From NCBI RefSeq assembly GCF_900108875.1, contig NZ_FNYJ01000001.1:1159258-1223257 (forward strand): a stretch of DNA of 64,000 bases, given 5' to 3'. Positions 28,562 to 38,025 of this stretch are shown in pieces. The stretch comes from Pseudomonas sp. NFR16. GTDB lineage: Bacteria > Pseudomonadota > Gammaproteobacteria > Pseudomonadales > Pseudomonadaceae. Within the stretch, counting starts at the first letter, position 1. Each line of letters begins with the position of its first letter. Under the pieces are notes generated by a model. It saw nothing but the letters and a program-made list of their open reading frames with translations, ran no database searches and had not been told where the DNA came from. A program made the position numbers and the translations under genes.

Positions 28562-30748
28562 ATGAGCAAGCAAGAAAAGAGCAGCACCAACCAGAATGAA
28601 TCCAGCACGGCCAGCAGCCCTGAAGTCACTGCATCGCGCATTCGTGAGGGCTTGCCCTTCCCGCTCGGTGCCAACTGGGACGGCCTTGGGGTCAACTTTG
28701 CAATCTTCTCCGCCAATGCCACCAAAGTCGAACTGTGCCTGTTCGATTCCACCGGCGAGCACGAACTGGAACGCATCGAGCTGCCCGAATATACCGACGA
28801 GATTTTTCACGGCTACCTGCCCGACGCTCATCCAGGCCTGATCTATGGCTACCGGGTCTATGGTCCGTATGACCCGAAAAACGGTCATCGCTTCAACCAC
28901 AACAAACTGTTGATCGACCCCTACGCCAAACAACTCGTAGGCGAGTTGAAATGGTCCGAAGCCCTGTTCGGCTACACCATCGGTCACCCCGATGACGACC
29001 TGAGTTTCGACGAGCGCGACAGCGCGCCTTTCGTGCCCAAGTGCAAAGTCATCGACCCGGCGTACACCTGGGGCCGTGACCAGCGGGTCAATGTGCCTTG
29101 GGAAAAGACCATTTTCTATGAGACCCATACCCGCGGTTTCACCATGCGCCACCCGTCGGTGCCGGATGAGCTCAAAGGCACGTTCTCTGGCTTGATGGTT
29201 GACGATGTGATCCAGCACATCAAAGGTCTGGGCGTATCCTCGGTCGAGCTGCTGCCGATCCATGCGTTCGTCAACGACCAGCACCTGCTGCAAAAGGGCA
29301 TGACCAACTACTGGGGTTACAACACCATCGCCTTCTTCGCACCGGACCCTCGTTTCCTCGCCCACGGCAAGATCGCCGAGTTCAAGGAAATGGTCGCGCA
29401 CATGCACCATGCAGGCCTCGAAGTGATTCTCGACGTGGTCTACAACCACACCGCCGAAGGCAACGAGCGCGGCCCTACCCTGTCCATGCGCGGCATCGAC
29501 AACGCCTCGTACTACCGCCTGATGCCGGACGACAAGCGCTTCTACATCAACGATTCGGGTACCGGCAACACCCTGGACTTGAGCCACCCGTGCGTGCTGC
29601 AGATGGTCACCGACTCCCTGCGCTACTGGGCGAGCGAGATGCATGTCGACGGTTTCCGCTTCGACCTGGCGACGATCCTCGGCCGTTATCACGATGGCTT
29701 CGATGAACGTCACAGCTTCCTGGTGGCCTGCCGTCAGGACCCGGTGCTGCGTCAGGTCAAGCTGATTGCCGAGCCTTGGGACTGCGGCCCCGGTGGCTAC
29801 CAGGTCGGGCACTTCGCGCCGGGCTGGGCAGAATGGAACGACAAGTTCCGCGACACCGTGCGGGCGTTCTGGAAAGGCGACGAAGGCCAACTGGCAGACC
29901 TCGCCAGCCGACTGACCGCCTCAGGCAACATGTTCAACCAGCGCGGCCGCAGGCCTTATGCGTCGGTCAACTTCGTCACCGCCCACGATGGCTTTACCCT
30001 GCACGACCTGGTGTCGTACAACGACAAGCACAACGAAGCCAATGACGAGAACAACCAGGACGGCAGCAACGATAACCGCTCCTGGAACCATGGCGTCGAA
30101 GGCCCGACCGACGACCCGGAAATCAATGCGCTGCGCCTGCGCCAGATGCGCAACTTCTTCGCCACGCTGCTGTTTTCCCAAGGCACGCCGATGATCGTTG
30201 CCGGTGATGAATTTGCCCGCACTCAAAACGGCAACAACAATGCCTATTGCCAAGACAGCGAAATCGGCTGGGTCAACTGGGACTGGGATGAGGACGGCAA
30301 AGCGCTGCATGACTTCGTACAGAAGCTGATCAAGGTACGGATGAAATACCCGATCCTGCGCCGCGGCCGCTTCCTGGTCGGCGAATACAACGAAGAGTTG
30401 GGGGTCAAGGACGTCAGCTGGCTATCGCCGAGCGGAGATGAGATGACCATCGAGCAGTGGGAAGACCCTAACGGCCGCTGCCTGGGCATGCTCATTGATG
30501 GCCGTGCGCAGGAAACCGGGATCCGTCGCCGCGGGGCTGATGCGACCATGCTGATGATGGTCAACTCACACCACGAAGGGGTGAATTTCAAGCTGCCGGA
30601 AGTGCCGGAAGGCGTTAACTGGACTTGCCTGATCGACACCAACCAACCTGACGCAAGAGGCAAGGAGAAATTCGAGTTCGGCTCGGAATACACCGTCACT
30701 CCGCGCTCGCTGCTGCTGTTCGAGCTTCAGAAAGAAGACCAGGCTTAA
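28562..30748 (+). CDS. glgX: Glycogen debranching enzyme
   Basis: GH13 isoamylase-type enzyme, 728 residues, that hydrolyses alpha-1,6 branches of glycogen after phosphorylase trimming. The CBM48 domain comes first (FPLGANWDGLGVNFAIFSAN). The barrel motifs are VVYNHTAEGNE, VDGFRFDLATILGR (nucleophile Asp), LIAEPWDCGPGGYQ (acid/base Glu) and FVTAHDGFTLHDLVSYNDKH. The start MSKQEKSSTNQ is preceded by AGGA. A 173-base gap separates it from the DUF2934 gene; last gene of the operon, followed by a terminator. Confidence 0.95.
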   Translation: MSKQEKSSTNQNESSTASSPEVTASRIREGLPFPLGANWDGLGVNFAIFSANATKVELCLFDSTGEHELERIELPEYTDEIFHGYLPDAHPGLIYGYRVYGPYDPKNGHRFNHNKLLIDPYAKQLVGELKWSEALFGYTIGHPDDDLSFDERDSAPFVPKCKVIDPAYTWGRDQRVNVPWEKTIFYETHTRGFTMRHPSVPDELKGTFSGLMVDDVIQHIKGLGVSSVELLPIHAFVNDQHLLQKGMTNYWGYNTIAFFAPDPRFLAHGKIAEFKEMVAHMHHAGLEVILDVVYNHTAEGNERGPTLSMRGIDNASYYRLMPDDKRFYINDSGTGNTLDLSHPCVLQMVTDSLRYWASEMHVDGFRFDLATILGRYHDGFDERHSFLVACRQDPVLRQVKLIAEPWDCGPGGYQVGHFAPGWAEWNDKFRDTVRAFWKGDEGQLADLASRLTASGNMFNQRGRRPYASVNFVTAHDGFTLHDLVSYNDKHNEANDENNQDGSNDNRSWNHGVEGPTDDPEINALRLRQMRNFFATLLFSQGTPMIVAGDEFARTQNGNNNAYCQDSEIGWVNWDWDEDGKALHDFVQKLIKVRMKYPILRRGRFLVGEYNEELGVKDVSWLSPSGDEMTIEQWEDPNGRCLGMLIDGRAQETGIRRRGADATMLMMVNSHHEGVNFKLPEVPEGVNWTCLIDTNQPDARGKEKFEFGSEYTVTPRSLLLFELQKEDQA

Positions 30749-30758
30749 CCCTCTGATC

Positions 30759-30795
30759 GGGCCCGCAGACGCTTCCCGCGTCTGCGGGCCTTTTC
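30759..30795 (+). terminator. Terminator of the glycogen/trehalose operon
   Basis: 13-base stem GGCCCGCAGACGC / GCGTCTGCGGGCC, loop TTCCC, then TTTTC, 11 bases after the glgX stop. Confidence 0.9.
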
Positions 30796-30886
30796 ATGTG
30801 AGCACACCCGTGCGCGCATCGCTCCGGTCTCGCCGGTCGCGATCCACCTTACAAATTCCCTCACCCTGCCTCACGCGATCTGGCGC

Positions 30887-32272
30887 TCACAGCAACGCCG
30901 ACAGTCTCACGTCCGCGGCCAGCACCCGATGCAGCTGGCCGTCGCCGGCGAATATTGGCACTGACACCGTGATGCAGAAATCGTCCGTCGCCGAAGAGCG
31001 GTACACCGGCGTGATGTAGCTGCCCAGTTGCTTGGCCACCTCGCGGAACCATGGTCGCTGAGCCCAGTTGCGGCCCTTGCAACTGGCGGCTTTCGGATCA
31101 ATGTCCAGTCCGACGTTTTCGCTGATCTGCACGCCGTTTCTGTCGACCATGTAGAACAGCTCGAAACGCTGATCGCGCTGCAGAATCTCGCCCATGAATC
31201 GCTCGGCCGCGCCCGGATCCCCCTGCATCGCCGCCTCGCTGGCCAGCTTTTCGACATTGGCCTGAATCGCCTTGTGCATCTGCAGCCGGAAGCCGCCCAG
31301 CCCGTTCAGCAGATGGTCGCCGCTGTTGCGCACCGCGTCGCTGTGGGTCAGCACCTGACCGGCATTGCCGAGCAGTTCAGCGGCCACACCGGCGATGTTC
31401 TGCACATCGCGGTTGATGGCGTGCACGGCGATACCGATGTGTTCAGTGCCGGAGGCGATGTGGCCGACGCGCTGATCGAGTTGGTCCATCGCCGCCTGAG
31501 TACTGCGCAGGTCGTCACCCATGCGCGTCACGCCTTGGCGACCGTCGGCGACCGCCGCGTGCATGATGCGCCCGGCACTGCCAAGCTGGTCCATGTCGGC
31601 GCGAAAGCGTTCGATGATCTGGCTTACGCGGGCCGTGGATTCGGTGGTATGCCCCGCCAGACGCCGCACCTCGTCAGCGACGACGGCGAACCCGCGGCCG
31701 TGTTCGCCCGCCCGTGCCGCCTCGATCGCGGCGTTCAGGGCCAGCAGGTTGGTCTGCTGGGAAATGCTGGCGATCACGCCGAGCACCTGGCTGACCTCTT
31801 CGAGCTGTCCGAACAGCTGACCGATGACTTCTTCGAGCTTCTGCTCGCTGGTACCGATGGCGTCCACTTGCCTCAATACTTGCTCGCCCGTCTGCTGACA
31901 CTGGCGCAAGGTCAGCGTGACCTCGCTGGACAATTTGGCCACCTGCGCGGCGCCGGGCACCAGTTCGGTGTCCAGCGAAGTACTCACCTGCTCGCTGGCA
32001 CTGGCGATCAACTCGGACGCCTGGGCGAGGGTCTGACCACTCTGCTCGGTCGCTCGCGCGATGCGCGCAAGCTCCGGCGCGTGCGCGGCGATGTCCACCG
32101 ACGCGGCCAGGCTCTTTGCCAGACGCTGATGCAAAGTGGCAGTGAAGCCGTTCAGGCGCGTGCTCAGGGGCATGTGTCCGGACAGCCTCACGGTCAGGTC
32201 AAGGTCGTCGAACAGCAGGTTAAGGGCATCGTCGTCATGAGCCCGGCGTTTGTTGGCGCGCAGTGAAAACAT
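30887..32272 (-). CDS. Soluble methyl-accepting chemotaxis protein with C-terminal Cache-like domain
   Basis: 461 residues with no transmembrane segment or signal peptide. The MCP signalling hairpin is in the first two thirds, with the highly conserved tip [37 protein letters not shown] at about 170-206. The last 110 residues ([17 protein letters not shown], then [19 protein letters not shown] and [10 protein letters not shown]) look like a small PDC/Cache sensor fold, normally found outside the membrane at the N-terminus. So the order is reversed and cytoplasmic. It probably feeds the Che system with an internal signal. No che genes nearby. Confidence 0.88.
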   Translation of the reverse strand: MFSLRANKRRAHDDDALNLLFDDLDLTVRLSGHMPLSTRLNGFTATLHQRLAKSLAASVDIAAHAPELARIARATEQSGQTLAQASELIASASEQVSTSLDTELVPGAAQVAKLSSEVTLTLRQCQQTGEQVLRQVDAIGTSEQKLEEVIGQLFGQLEEVSQVLGVIASISQQTNLLALNAAIEAARAGEHGRGFAVVADEVRRLAGHTTESTARVSQIIERFRADMDQLGSAGRIMHAAVADGRQGVTRMGDDLRSTQAAMDQLDQRVGHIASGTEHIGIAVHAINRDVQNIAGVAAELLGNAGQVLTHSDAVRNSGDHLLNGLGGFRLQMHKAIQANVEKLASEAAMQGDPGAAERFMGEILQRDQRFELFYMVDRNGVQISENVGLDIDPKAASCKGRNWAQRPWFREVAKQLGSYITPVYRSSATDDFCITVSVPIFAGDGQLHRVLAADVRLSALL

Positions 32273-32503
32273 TCAGCATCCCTCCGTATGTGCCGAGGCC
32301 ACTGCAAGCACAATGCCATCATCATGCGCCTCGCCATGAACTTGGAGCAGTGCGGATCAGCCCTTGGTAAGCCGGAGGAAGCCCGCGAGACAGGGCAGAT
32401 CGGCGGGGATCGGGCATTGAGAAGAAATGCCCGATTTCAAGCGAGTGCGCCCTCGCCATAGGTCGTTTTGGTGCGTACAGGAAGCTCCACGCGACCCGGC
32501 GGT

Positions 32504-33472
32504 TTATTCCGCGAGTAACTGCGCGTAGCGGTGCAGATCGATGTTGCCGCCACTGATGATCACACCCACCCGTTGTCCTTTCAGTTGCGACGCCATGGCC
32601 CGCGCAGCGGCAAACCCCAGGCAGCCGGTGGGTTCGACCACCATCTTCATGCGCTCGGCGAAAAACCGCATGGCCTGGATCAGTTGCCCGTCACTGGCGG
32701 TGAGGATGTCGTCAACGTCGCGCTTGATGATGGCGAAGGTGTAATTGCCCAGGTATTGCGTCTGGGCGCCGTCGGCGATGGTTTTCGGTGTGTCGATCTT
32801 GACGATGGTGCCAGCGCGCAAGGACTGCTGACCATCATTGCCGGCTTCGGGTTCGACCCCATAAAGCCTGCACCCGGGCGCCAGCGCGCGCGTCGCCAGG
32901 GCCGATCCGCTGAGCAGTCCACCGCCGCCCAGGCAAACGAAAAGCGCGTCGAGTGCGCCCACCTCTTCGAATAACTCCTTGGCCGCAGTGGCTTGGCCAG
33001 CGAGGATGTCAGGGTGATCGTAGGGTGGAATCAGCGTCAGCCCTTGCCGCTCCGCGAGTTCGCGGCCAATGGCTTCGCGGTCTTCGGTATAGCGGTCGTA
33101 GCTGATGATGGTTGCGCCGTACTCCCTGGTCGCGGCCACCTTCGCCGCCGGTGCGTCGTGGGGCATGACGATGGTCGCCGGTATGCCCAGCAGCCGGGCC
33201 GACAACGCGATGCCTTGCGCATGATTGCCAGAGGAGAACGCAACGACGCCATGTTTGCGCTGCGTGGCGTCGAAGGCCGAGAGCGCGTTGAACGCCCCGC
33301 GGAACTTGAACGCCCCCATGCGCTGAAAGTTTTCGCATTTGAAGAAGACCTCGGCGCCCCATTCGCGATTCACCGTACGAGACGTCAGGACCGGCGTTTT
33401 ATGCGCCTGTCCCTCGATACGTCGAGCGGCGATAAGCACATCTTCATAGGTCGGCAGCACCAGCGTTTGCAT
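32504..33472 (-). CDS. PLP-dependent threonine/serine/3-hydroxyaspartate dehydratase
   Basis: 322-residue fold-type II PLP enzyme. PLP lysine is in FKFRGAFNAL, the substrate-binding loop is SSGNHAQGIALSA, and the phosphate-binding glycine loop is CLGGGGLLSGSA. The single catalytic domain without an ACT regulatory domain excludes biosynthetic IlvA. The sequence is closest in feel to threo-3-hydroxyaspartate ammonia-lyase and catabolic threonine dehydratase; substrate remains open. The start MQTLVLPTYEDVLIA is chosen for its GGAGG site and family match; an in-frame extension upstream to 33613 lacks support. Confidence 0.88.
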   Translation of the reverse strand: MQTLVLPTYEDVLIAARRIEGQAHKTPVLTSRTVNREWGAEVFFKCENFQRMGAFKFRGAFNALSAFDATQRKHGVVAFSSGNHAQGIALSARLLGIPATIVMPHDAPAAKVAATREYGATIISYDRYTEDREAIGRELAERQGLTLIPPYDHPDILAGQATAAKELFEEVGALDALFVCLGGGGLLSGSALATRALAPGCRLYGVEPEAGNDGQQSLRAGTIVKIDTPKTIADGAQTQYLGNYTFAIIKRDVDDILTASDGQLIQAMRFFAERMKMVVEPTGCLGFAAARAMASQLKGQRVGVIISGGNIDLHRYAQLLAE

Positions 33473-34220
33473 ATTCACCCTCCAGATTGAGTCCGTGTCT
33501 GATTCTGGCATATCGGGGAAGCCAGTGGATGGGTCGCGACCCAACCTGGAACCCCGTGGTGATGACGTCGCTGCGACGTCCAATGACAGGTTTGAGGGTG
33601 CCCGCAGGTTCATTTGCAGACCAGTGGGTCAGCAAGAGCTCTAGCCATTTGTCCCGCCTGATTTTTTTCGGGATTACACCGGCGCATGCCGGCAAGGCCC
33701 CGTAAACATTGACCTTGTAGTCACGATCGGACCTTCGTGTTCAAAAACTACAAATTTTGTAGTGCGGTAAATATTTCACTACAAAACGGTTGACGAAGTG
33801 AATTTGCAACTGCATAGTTCAAGCGTCTCCCCGATCGGGAGAGCTGGCAAAAGTATCCCGGGCTCGTTCGACACAGCCGTCGAACATCCTCTGGATGTGT
33901 GCTGCCCACAAGGCGGATTGATGAAGCGGAACCCGCAGGATCGACCCTCCAGGGCCGGGTGCTGGCGAAACATCCTCATGACACTTGTGGTCGACCACGT
34001 CGCCCGTGTCCTCATGATGTCCGCCATTCCTCTTCCTGGTCTTGACCTCTGCGTTTCAGCCCCCATCGACAGCACATCCAAACGGCCCGGCACCGGCTCT
34101 GTGTACCGACGGACCTTGTTTGTCAGCGTGAGTAAAAGGACTGCGAATCGACCGAGGATTCGCCATTACGTTTGAACTAACCAGATAGATTGACGAGTGG
34201 TCAAAAAGGGGTATCCAACA
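33473..34220. other. 748-base non-coding region with operator-like and hairpin elements
   Basis: No convincing gene on either strand; the open frames have atypical composition and no ribosome sites. It contains a CCGGC-GCAT-GCCGG hairpin (33679-33692), the ACTACAAA palindrome listed separately, and an inverted repeat GCGAATC / GATTCGC (34143-34163) shortly before the 34221 gene. A degraded gene or small RNA cannot be excluded. Confidence 0.5.
33747..33787. promoter_or_regulatory. Palindrome ACTACAAA-T-TTTGTAGT plus a third half-site
   Basis: A perfect 17-base palindrome at 33747-33763, followed by a third CACTACAAAA half-site at 33777-33786; half-site starts are 30 bases apart in the same orientation. 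It is AT-rich in a GC-rich background, as expected for a dimeric regulator binding site. The regulator is not known. Confidence 0.45.
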
Positions 34221-34550
34221 ATGAATCTGAACAATCAACCTACCATTGATCAATTGGCTCGACTGTTCGCGGCGCGTAAGGACTCCCTTGATAGCCATAT
34301 TCTCTGGGTCTGTGAGAAAGGTGATGTCCATATGGACGGCCTGGGTGCCTGTACCGAAGAGCAAGAGTTCGCCGAGCAGCATCCGCACATGCGTGCACGG
34401 CTGAAGATGTACCGCAAGGGCCATGGTTATGTCGGCAAGAAGGCAGCGGCCGACAAGCAGTTCCTGGGGCAAGTGCTGGAAACGCTGAGCGCCGAGTGGG
34501 GCGCAGCGCAGAAACAGCCGGACGTCCGCGTCATCGACAAGCTCTGCTGA
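34221..34550 (+). CDS. Conserved hypothetical protein, 109 residues
   Basis: Starts MNLNNQPTIDQLARLFAARK with AAGGGG about 10 bases upstream. Soluble, acidic-helical N-terminus, then LDSHILWVCEKGDVHMDGLG and a C-terminal helical part. It is compact, has host-like codon use and contains two cysteines. I recognise it only as a Pseudomonas-type hypothetical protein. No function is assigned. Confidence 0.7.
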   Translation: MNLNNQPTIDQLARLFAARKDSLDSHILWVCEKGDVHMDGLGACTEEQEFAEQHPHMRARLKMYRKGHGYVGKKAAADKQFLGQVLETLSAEWGAAQKQPDVRVIDKLC

Positions 34551-34773
34551 CCGACAGTGCCGCGGGGTCCGTTTTGCGGATCGCCCGCGGCGCTCTTGCG
34601 CAGGGCCGCATCATCGCCTGCGGCCACCCTTACCAACGCCCTCCCATCCTGCCGCATTCAATCGCCTTGAACTCGTCGTCCTCTCGCCCCTTCCAATGCA
34701 TGCAGGCCACCTATGGGGCCTTTGCATCAATCCACGGAACATAAAAACGCGCAATGCGTAAGAAGGTGCCGCA

Positions 34774-35079
34774 ATGGATCTGGATCAGTTGGGTAAGCAC
34801 ATCAAGGCGGGCGAGGTTGAAGAACTGGACCTCATTTCCGTTGAAGGGGGGTCATACGTCATCCACGCCCGCATGAAGGGCACGTCTCATGCCATCAGCA
34901 GCTCCAAGGGCGGCGTCCTGCATGTGGCGTCGGTCGAGGAAGCGCGCAAGTGCCTGACGGCCGTTCCGGAAGTGCCGCTGTTCATCGTGCATCCGGTGGT
35001 CTACGACGAGATGGTGGGCCATGCCGCGACCGACCGCTACGTTTCCCGCGAGCCGATACCGTTTCGCTCCAGCCTCTGA
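34774..35079 (+). CDS. Conserved small protein, DUF6482-like
   Basis: 101 residues starting MDLDQLGKHIKAGEVEELDL, with GGTGCCGC upstream giving a weak ribosome site. The middle (GGSYVIHARMKGTSHAI) and HVASVEEARKCL plus PLFIVHPVVYDEMVG recall the DUF6482 family widespread in Pseudomonas. Soluble, alpha/beta, role unknown. Converges with the downstream TSUP gene. Confidence 0.7.
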   Translation: MDLDQLGKHIKAGEVEELDLISVEGGSYVIHARMKGTSHAISSSKGGVLHVASVEEARKCLTAVPEVPLFIVHPVVYDEMVGHAATDRYVSREPIPFRSSL

Positions 35080-35124
35080 GGCCGGTGGTGGACAGGCGCG
35101 ATGCGGCAGGATCGCGCCCAGTCT

Positions 35125-35910
35125 TCAGAAAGCGAGTTTGTAACCGATCGCGATCAACATCGCCGCCAGGCACGGACGCAGCACGGCGTCGGGCACACGC
35201 CCGGCAAGGTGGCTGCCCATGTAAATGCCCGGCAGTGACCCCATCAGCAGGAAACCCAGCATCGACCAGTTCATGTTGCCCATGCTCGCGTGGCCCAATC
35301 CCGCGATCAGGGTGAGTGGTACCGCGTGGGCAATTTCGGTGCCGACCAGGCGTCGGGTGTCGAGAAACGGGTACAAGATGAACAACGCCACCGTGCCCAG
35401 CGCGCCGGCACCAATGGACGTCAGCGCCACCATCACACCAAGGATCACCCCCGTCAGCACGGTCAAGCCGTTCAGGCTGCGGGCACTCAGGCGGTAGTGG
35501 TCGCCCGCATGCCGCTGAGCAAAGGCCAGCAGACGCTTCTTGAAAAAAATCGCCAGCGCCGTCAGCAGTAATACGACGCCGAGCGCTTGTTTGATCACCG
35601 AGTTCATTGAGTCAGGAGCGGTGTGCAACGTACTGAGAAACCAGAGCGTCAGCCCCGCTGCAGGCACGCTGCCCAAGGTGAGCCAGCCCGTGATGCCCCA
35701 GTCGATGTTGTCATTCTTTTTGTGGACCAGCACCCCGCCGCTTTTGGTGATCGCCGCGTACAGCAAGTCCGTGCCGACAGCGGTCGCCGGATTGATGCCG
35801 AACCACAGCAGAATCGGCGTCATCAGCGACCCGCCGCCGACACCTGTCATGCCTACGATGAAGCCGACCACCAAGCCTGCGACGACGAAACCTACATTGC
35901 CAAAATCCAT
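35125..35910 (-). CDS. TauE/SafE-family (TSUP) membrane transporter
   Basis: 261 residues, about eight transmembrane helices in two repeats. The first repeat carries GMTGVGGGSLMTPILL and the second GVMVALTSIGAGALGTVAL, both signature TSUP motifs. The family exports or imports sulfite, sulfoacetate, thiosulfate or related anions; the substrate here is not evident because no sulfur-metabolism genes are adjacent. The start MDFGNVGFV is preferred over one seven codons upstream. Confidence 0.9.
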   Translation of the reverse strand: MDFGNVGFVVAGLVVGFIVGMTGVGGGSLMTPILLWFGINPATAVGTDLLYAAITKSGGVLVHKKNDNIDWGITGWLTLGSVPAAGLTLWFLSTLHTAPDSMNSVIKQALGVVLLLTALAIFFKKRLLAFAQRHAGDHYRLSARSLNGLTVLTGVILGVMVALTSIGAGALGTVALFILYPFLDTRRLVGTEIAHAVPLTLIAGLGHASMGNMNWSMLGFLLMGSLPGIYMGSHLAGRVPDAVLRPCLAAMLIAIGYKLAF

Positions 35911-36075
35911 TGTTCTGCCTGACCAACGCACACGCGAAAAAACTGGCGGGCAGAATAGCTATTTTTCGTCTAAGGACCTTGTGTTTTCTTCTAAAAACCT
36001 AGATCGAAACGATCTATGGTTATAACCGAAGGTCAACCAAGCGCAGGATTTCAGCGCTTGGACGCGTTGCTGACC

Positions 36076-36840
36076 CTAACGCCTGGCGACCACGAACAGA
36101 CGAGGAAACGGCAGCAGTACCGTCCCGTCAGCCAGCGCCGGGTAGGCCTGACTGACCGCCTGCAGGTACGTCTCGAGGAATGCGCTCTGCTCGTCCTCAT
36201 CCAGCCGTTGCAGGTAAGGTCGCAGCGCCGACCCCTTGAACCACTCCACCACCGCCTGATGCCCGCCGGCAAGCGGATGATGATAAGTCGTGCGCCAGAC
36301 ATCGACCTCTGCGCAGTGAGGCCGCAACCATTCATAGTAAGCGCGTGCCGGATGACGGTCGGGATGCCTGACGCTGCCGATCTTGTCCGTCCACGGGCCG
36401 CTGCTGGCGATCTCACGCGCCAGGCGATGAGCCGGTTCTTCCAGATTGTCGGGAGTTTGCACCGCCAGCGTACCGCCCGGACTCAGCAGGCTGACCAGCC
36501 GTGGATAAAGCTCGGCATGATCCGGCACCCACTGCAGCGAGGCATTGGCCAGGATCACATCGAAATGCTGATCGGGTTTCCACGTGGCGATGTCGGCCAG
36601 TTCGAAGCTCAATTGCGGCAGGCGCTGGCGTGCCTCCCTGAGCATGTCGTCGGAGCTGTCGACGCCACGGATGGTCGCGTTTGCAAAGCGTTCGGCCAGC
36701 ACTTGCGTGGAGTTACCCGGTCCACAGCCCAGGTCGACGGCGACGTTGACTTCGGTGGTGGGAATGGCTGCGATCAGGTCACGGACCGGACGCGTGCGCT
36801 GCTGTTCGAACATTGAATACTGCCTGGCGGACCAGCTCAT
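36076..36840 (-). CDS. tam: Trans-aconitate 2-methyltransferase
   Basis: SAM-dependent methyltransferase (254 residues) that esterifies trans-aconitate, a spontaneous inhibitor of the TCA cycle. The SAM motif I is VDLGCGPGNSTQVLAERF, the start MSWSARQYSMFEQQRTRP is the Tam signature, and LANASLQWVPDH follows in the expected place. AAGGA lies upstream of the chosen ATG. It is transcribed from the region shared with the GH3 gene upstream. Confidence 0.93.
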   Translation of the reverse strand: MSWSARQYSMFEQQRTRPVRDLIAAIPTTEVNVAVDLGCGPGNSTQVLAERFANATIRGVDSSDDMLREARQRLPQLSFELADIATWKPDQHFDVILANASLQWVPDHAELYPRLVSLLSPGGTLAVQTPDNLEEPAHRLAREIASSGPWTDKIGSVRHPDRHPARAYYEWLRPHCAEVDVWRTTYHHPLAGGHQAVVEWFKGSALRPYLQRLDEDEQSAFLETYLQAVSQAYPALADGTVLLPFPRLFVVARR

Positions 36841-36942
36841 CGGGCATTCCTTCTCTGACTGTGAGGGGAGCGACATCGACAGGCATTGTGCAATGCAGCT
36901 TGGATTCTGCCTACCGTCTCCCCTGCCCTATACTCACGCCGA

Positions 36943-38025
36943 TCAGCGCACGACCCGCCGCGTCATGTGTCCGCCTGCAAAGGGATAGGACACATACAGG
37001 CCCGCCTCGACCTGCGCACGGCTGGCCTGCGCATGAGCCCGTACTTTTTCCGCCGCCCCCAGCAGGCGCTGCGCATCGAGACGACCGGCCGCCACGGCAT
37101 CGACGATCGCCTGGGCGAGGTCATCGAGCCCCGCATGACTGGACACCAACAGCAGGTGCGCACCGGCACGCAACGCTGCAACGGCCGTGTCGGCAAGGCT
37201 GTTACCGCGCAGGATCGACACGGCGTCGAGGTCGTCGGAAATGATCAGGCCGTCGAAACCCAGGCGATCGCGCAACAGGCCGATCGCCGCTTCCGAGGTG
37301 CTGGCCGACTGCAGCGGATCCAGTGCCGGAAACACCGCTGGCCCCGGCATGATGGCTTGCACGCCGGCGGCAATGACCTTGCGGAAGACCTCCAGCCCAT
37401 CGCTCAGCGCGACGAGCGATCCGGGCACTGTCGCGCGCGCCACTGCAGGATCGTGCTCGGTTTGAGAGTGACCGGGAAAATGTTTCGCCGTGGCAATCAC
37501 CCCGGCGCGCTGCACGCCGCGAATAAAGGCGCAGGCGATGCGCGCCACCTGGGCGGCATCGGCGCCCAGATTGCGATTGTGCAGCCAGGGGTTGACTCCG
37601 GTGACGACGTCGACCACTGGCGCCAGGAACAGATTGATGCCCATGACACGTGCAGAACTGGCCATCTCATAAGACCTCGCTTCGATCTCTTCGCAACTCA
37701 GATCCTTGAGTGACTCGGCAGACGGCATGCCCGGCACCAGATGATGCAAACGCTGGATTCCGCCCAGTTCCTGGTCCACGGCAATCAGCACGGGTCCGCC
37801 AGCACATGCGGCGGCGGTTTCGGCAATGCGTATGAAATGACCCTGTGTCTCTGCGCGGCGTCGCTCGAAGCTCATGCGCCGCGCCAGGTACTCGTCGCGG
37901 GTCTCACCGAGCAGGATCGACACGCCGCCGCGCTGCAGATGACGGCGCACCGCATCGTCCAGTTCAAGTTCGGCAAACGCGGGCAACAGCACGGCATACG
38001 CGGCTTCTTGCAATGGATCAGACAT
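36943..38025 (-). CDS. Glycoside hydrolase family 3 protein, NagZ-like but divergent
   Basis: 360-residue single-domain GH3 barrel, the size class of NagZ beta-N-acetylhexosaminidase. The nucleophile Asp264 (GLIISDDLDAV) and the KHFPGH motif (181-186) are present. However the NagZ acid/base dyad D-S-H that normally follows KHFPGH is here D192-P-A, so the catalytic histidine is missing, and the substrate loop reads AVDQELGGIQRLH instead of SIDQEGGRVQR. It is therefore probably not the housekeeping NagZ; activity and substrate are uncertain. Lies upstream of tam on the same strand (102-base gap). Confidence 0.85.
   Translation of the reverse strand: MSDPLQEAAYAVLLPAFAELELDDAVRRHLQRGGVSILLGETRDEYLARRMSFERRRAETQGHFIRIAETAAACAGGPVLIAVDQELGGIQRLHHLVPGMPSAESLKDLSCEEIEARSYEMASSARVMGINLFLAPVVDVVTGVNPWLHNRNLGADAAQVARIACAFIRGVQRAGVIATAKHFPGHSQTEHDPAVARATVPGSLVALSDGLEVFRKVIAAGVQAIMPGPAVFPALDPLQSASTSEAAIGLLRDRLGFDGLIISDDLDAVSILRGNSLADTAVAALRAGAHLLLVSSHAGLDDLAQAIVDAVAAGRLDAQRLLGAAEKVRAHAQASRAQVEAGLYVSYPFAGGHMTRRVVR

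Noticed and set aside
33798..34175. Possible 125-codon gene in the gap before 34221
   Set aside because: No ribosome site and atypical composition; overlapping frames on the other strand look no better.
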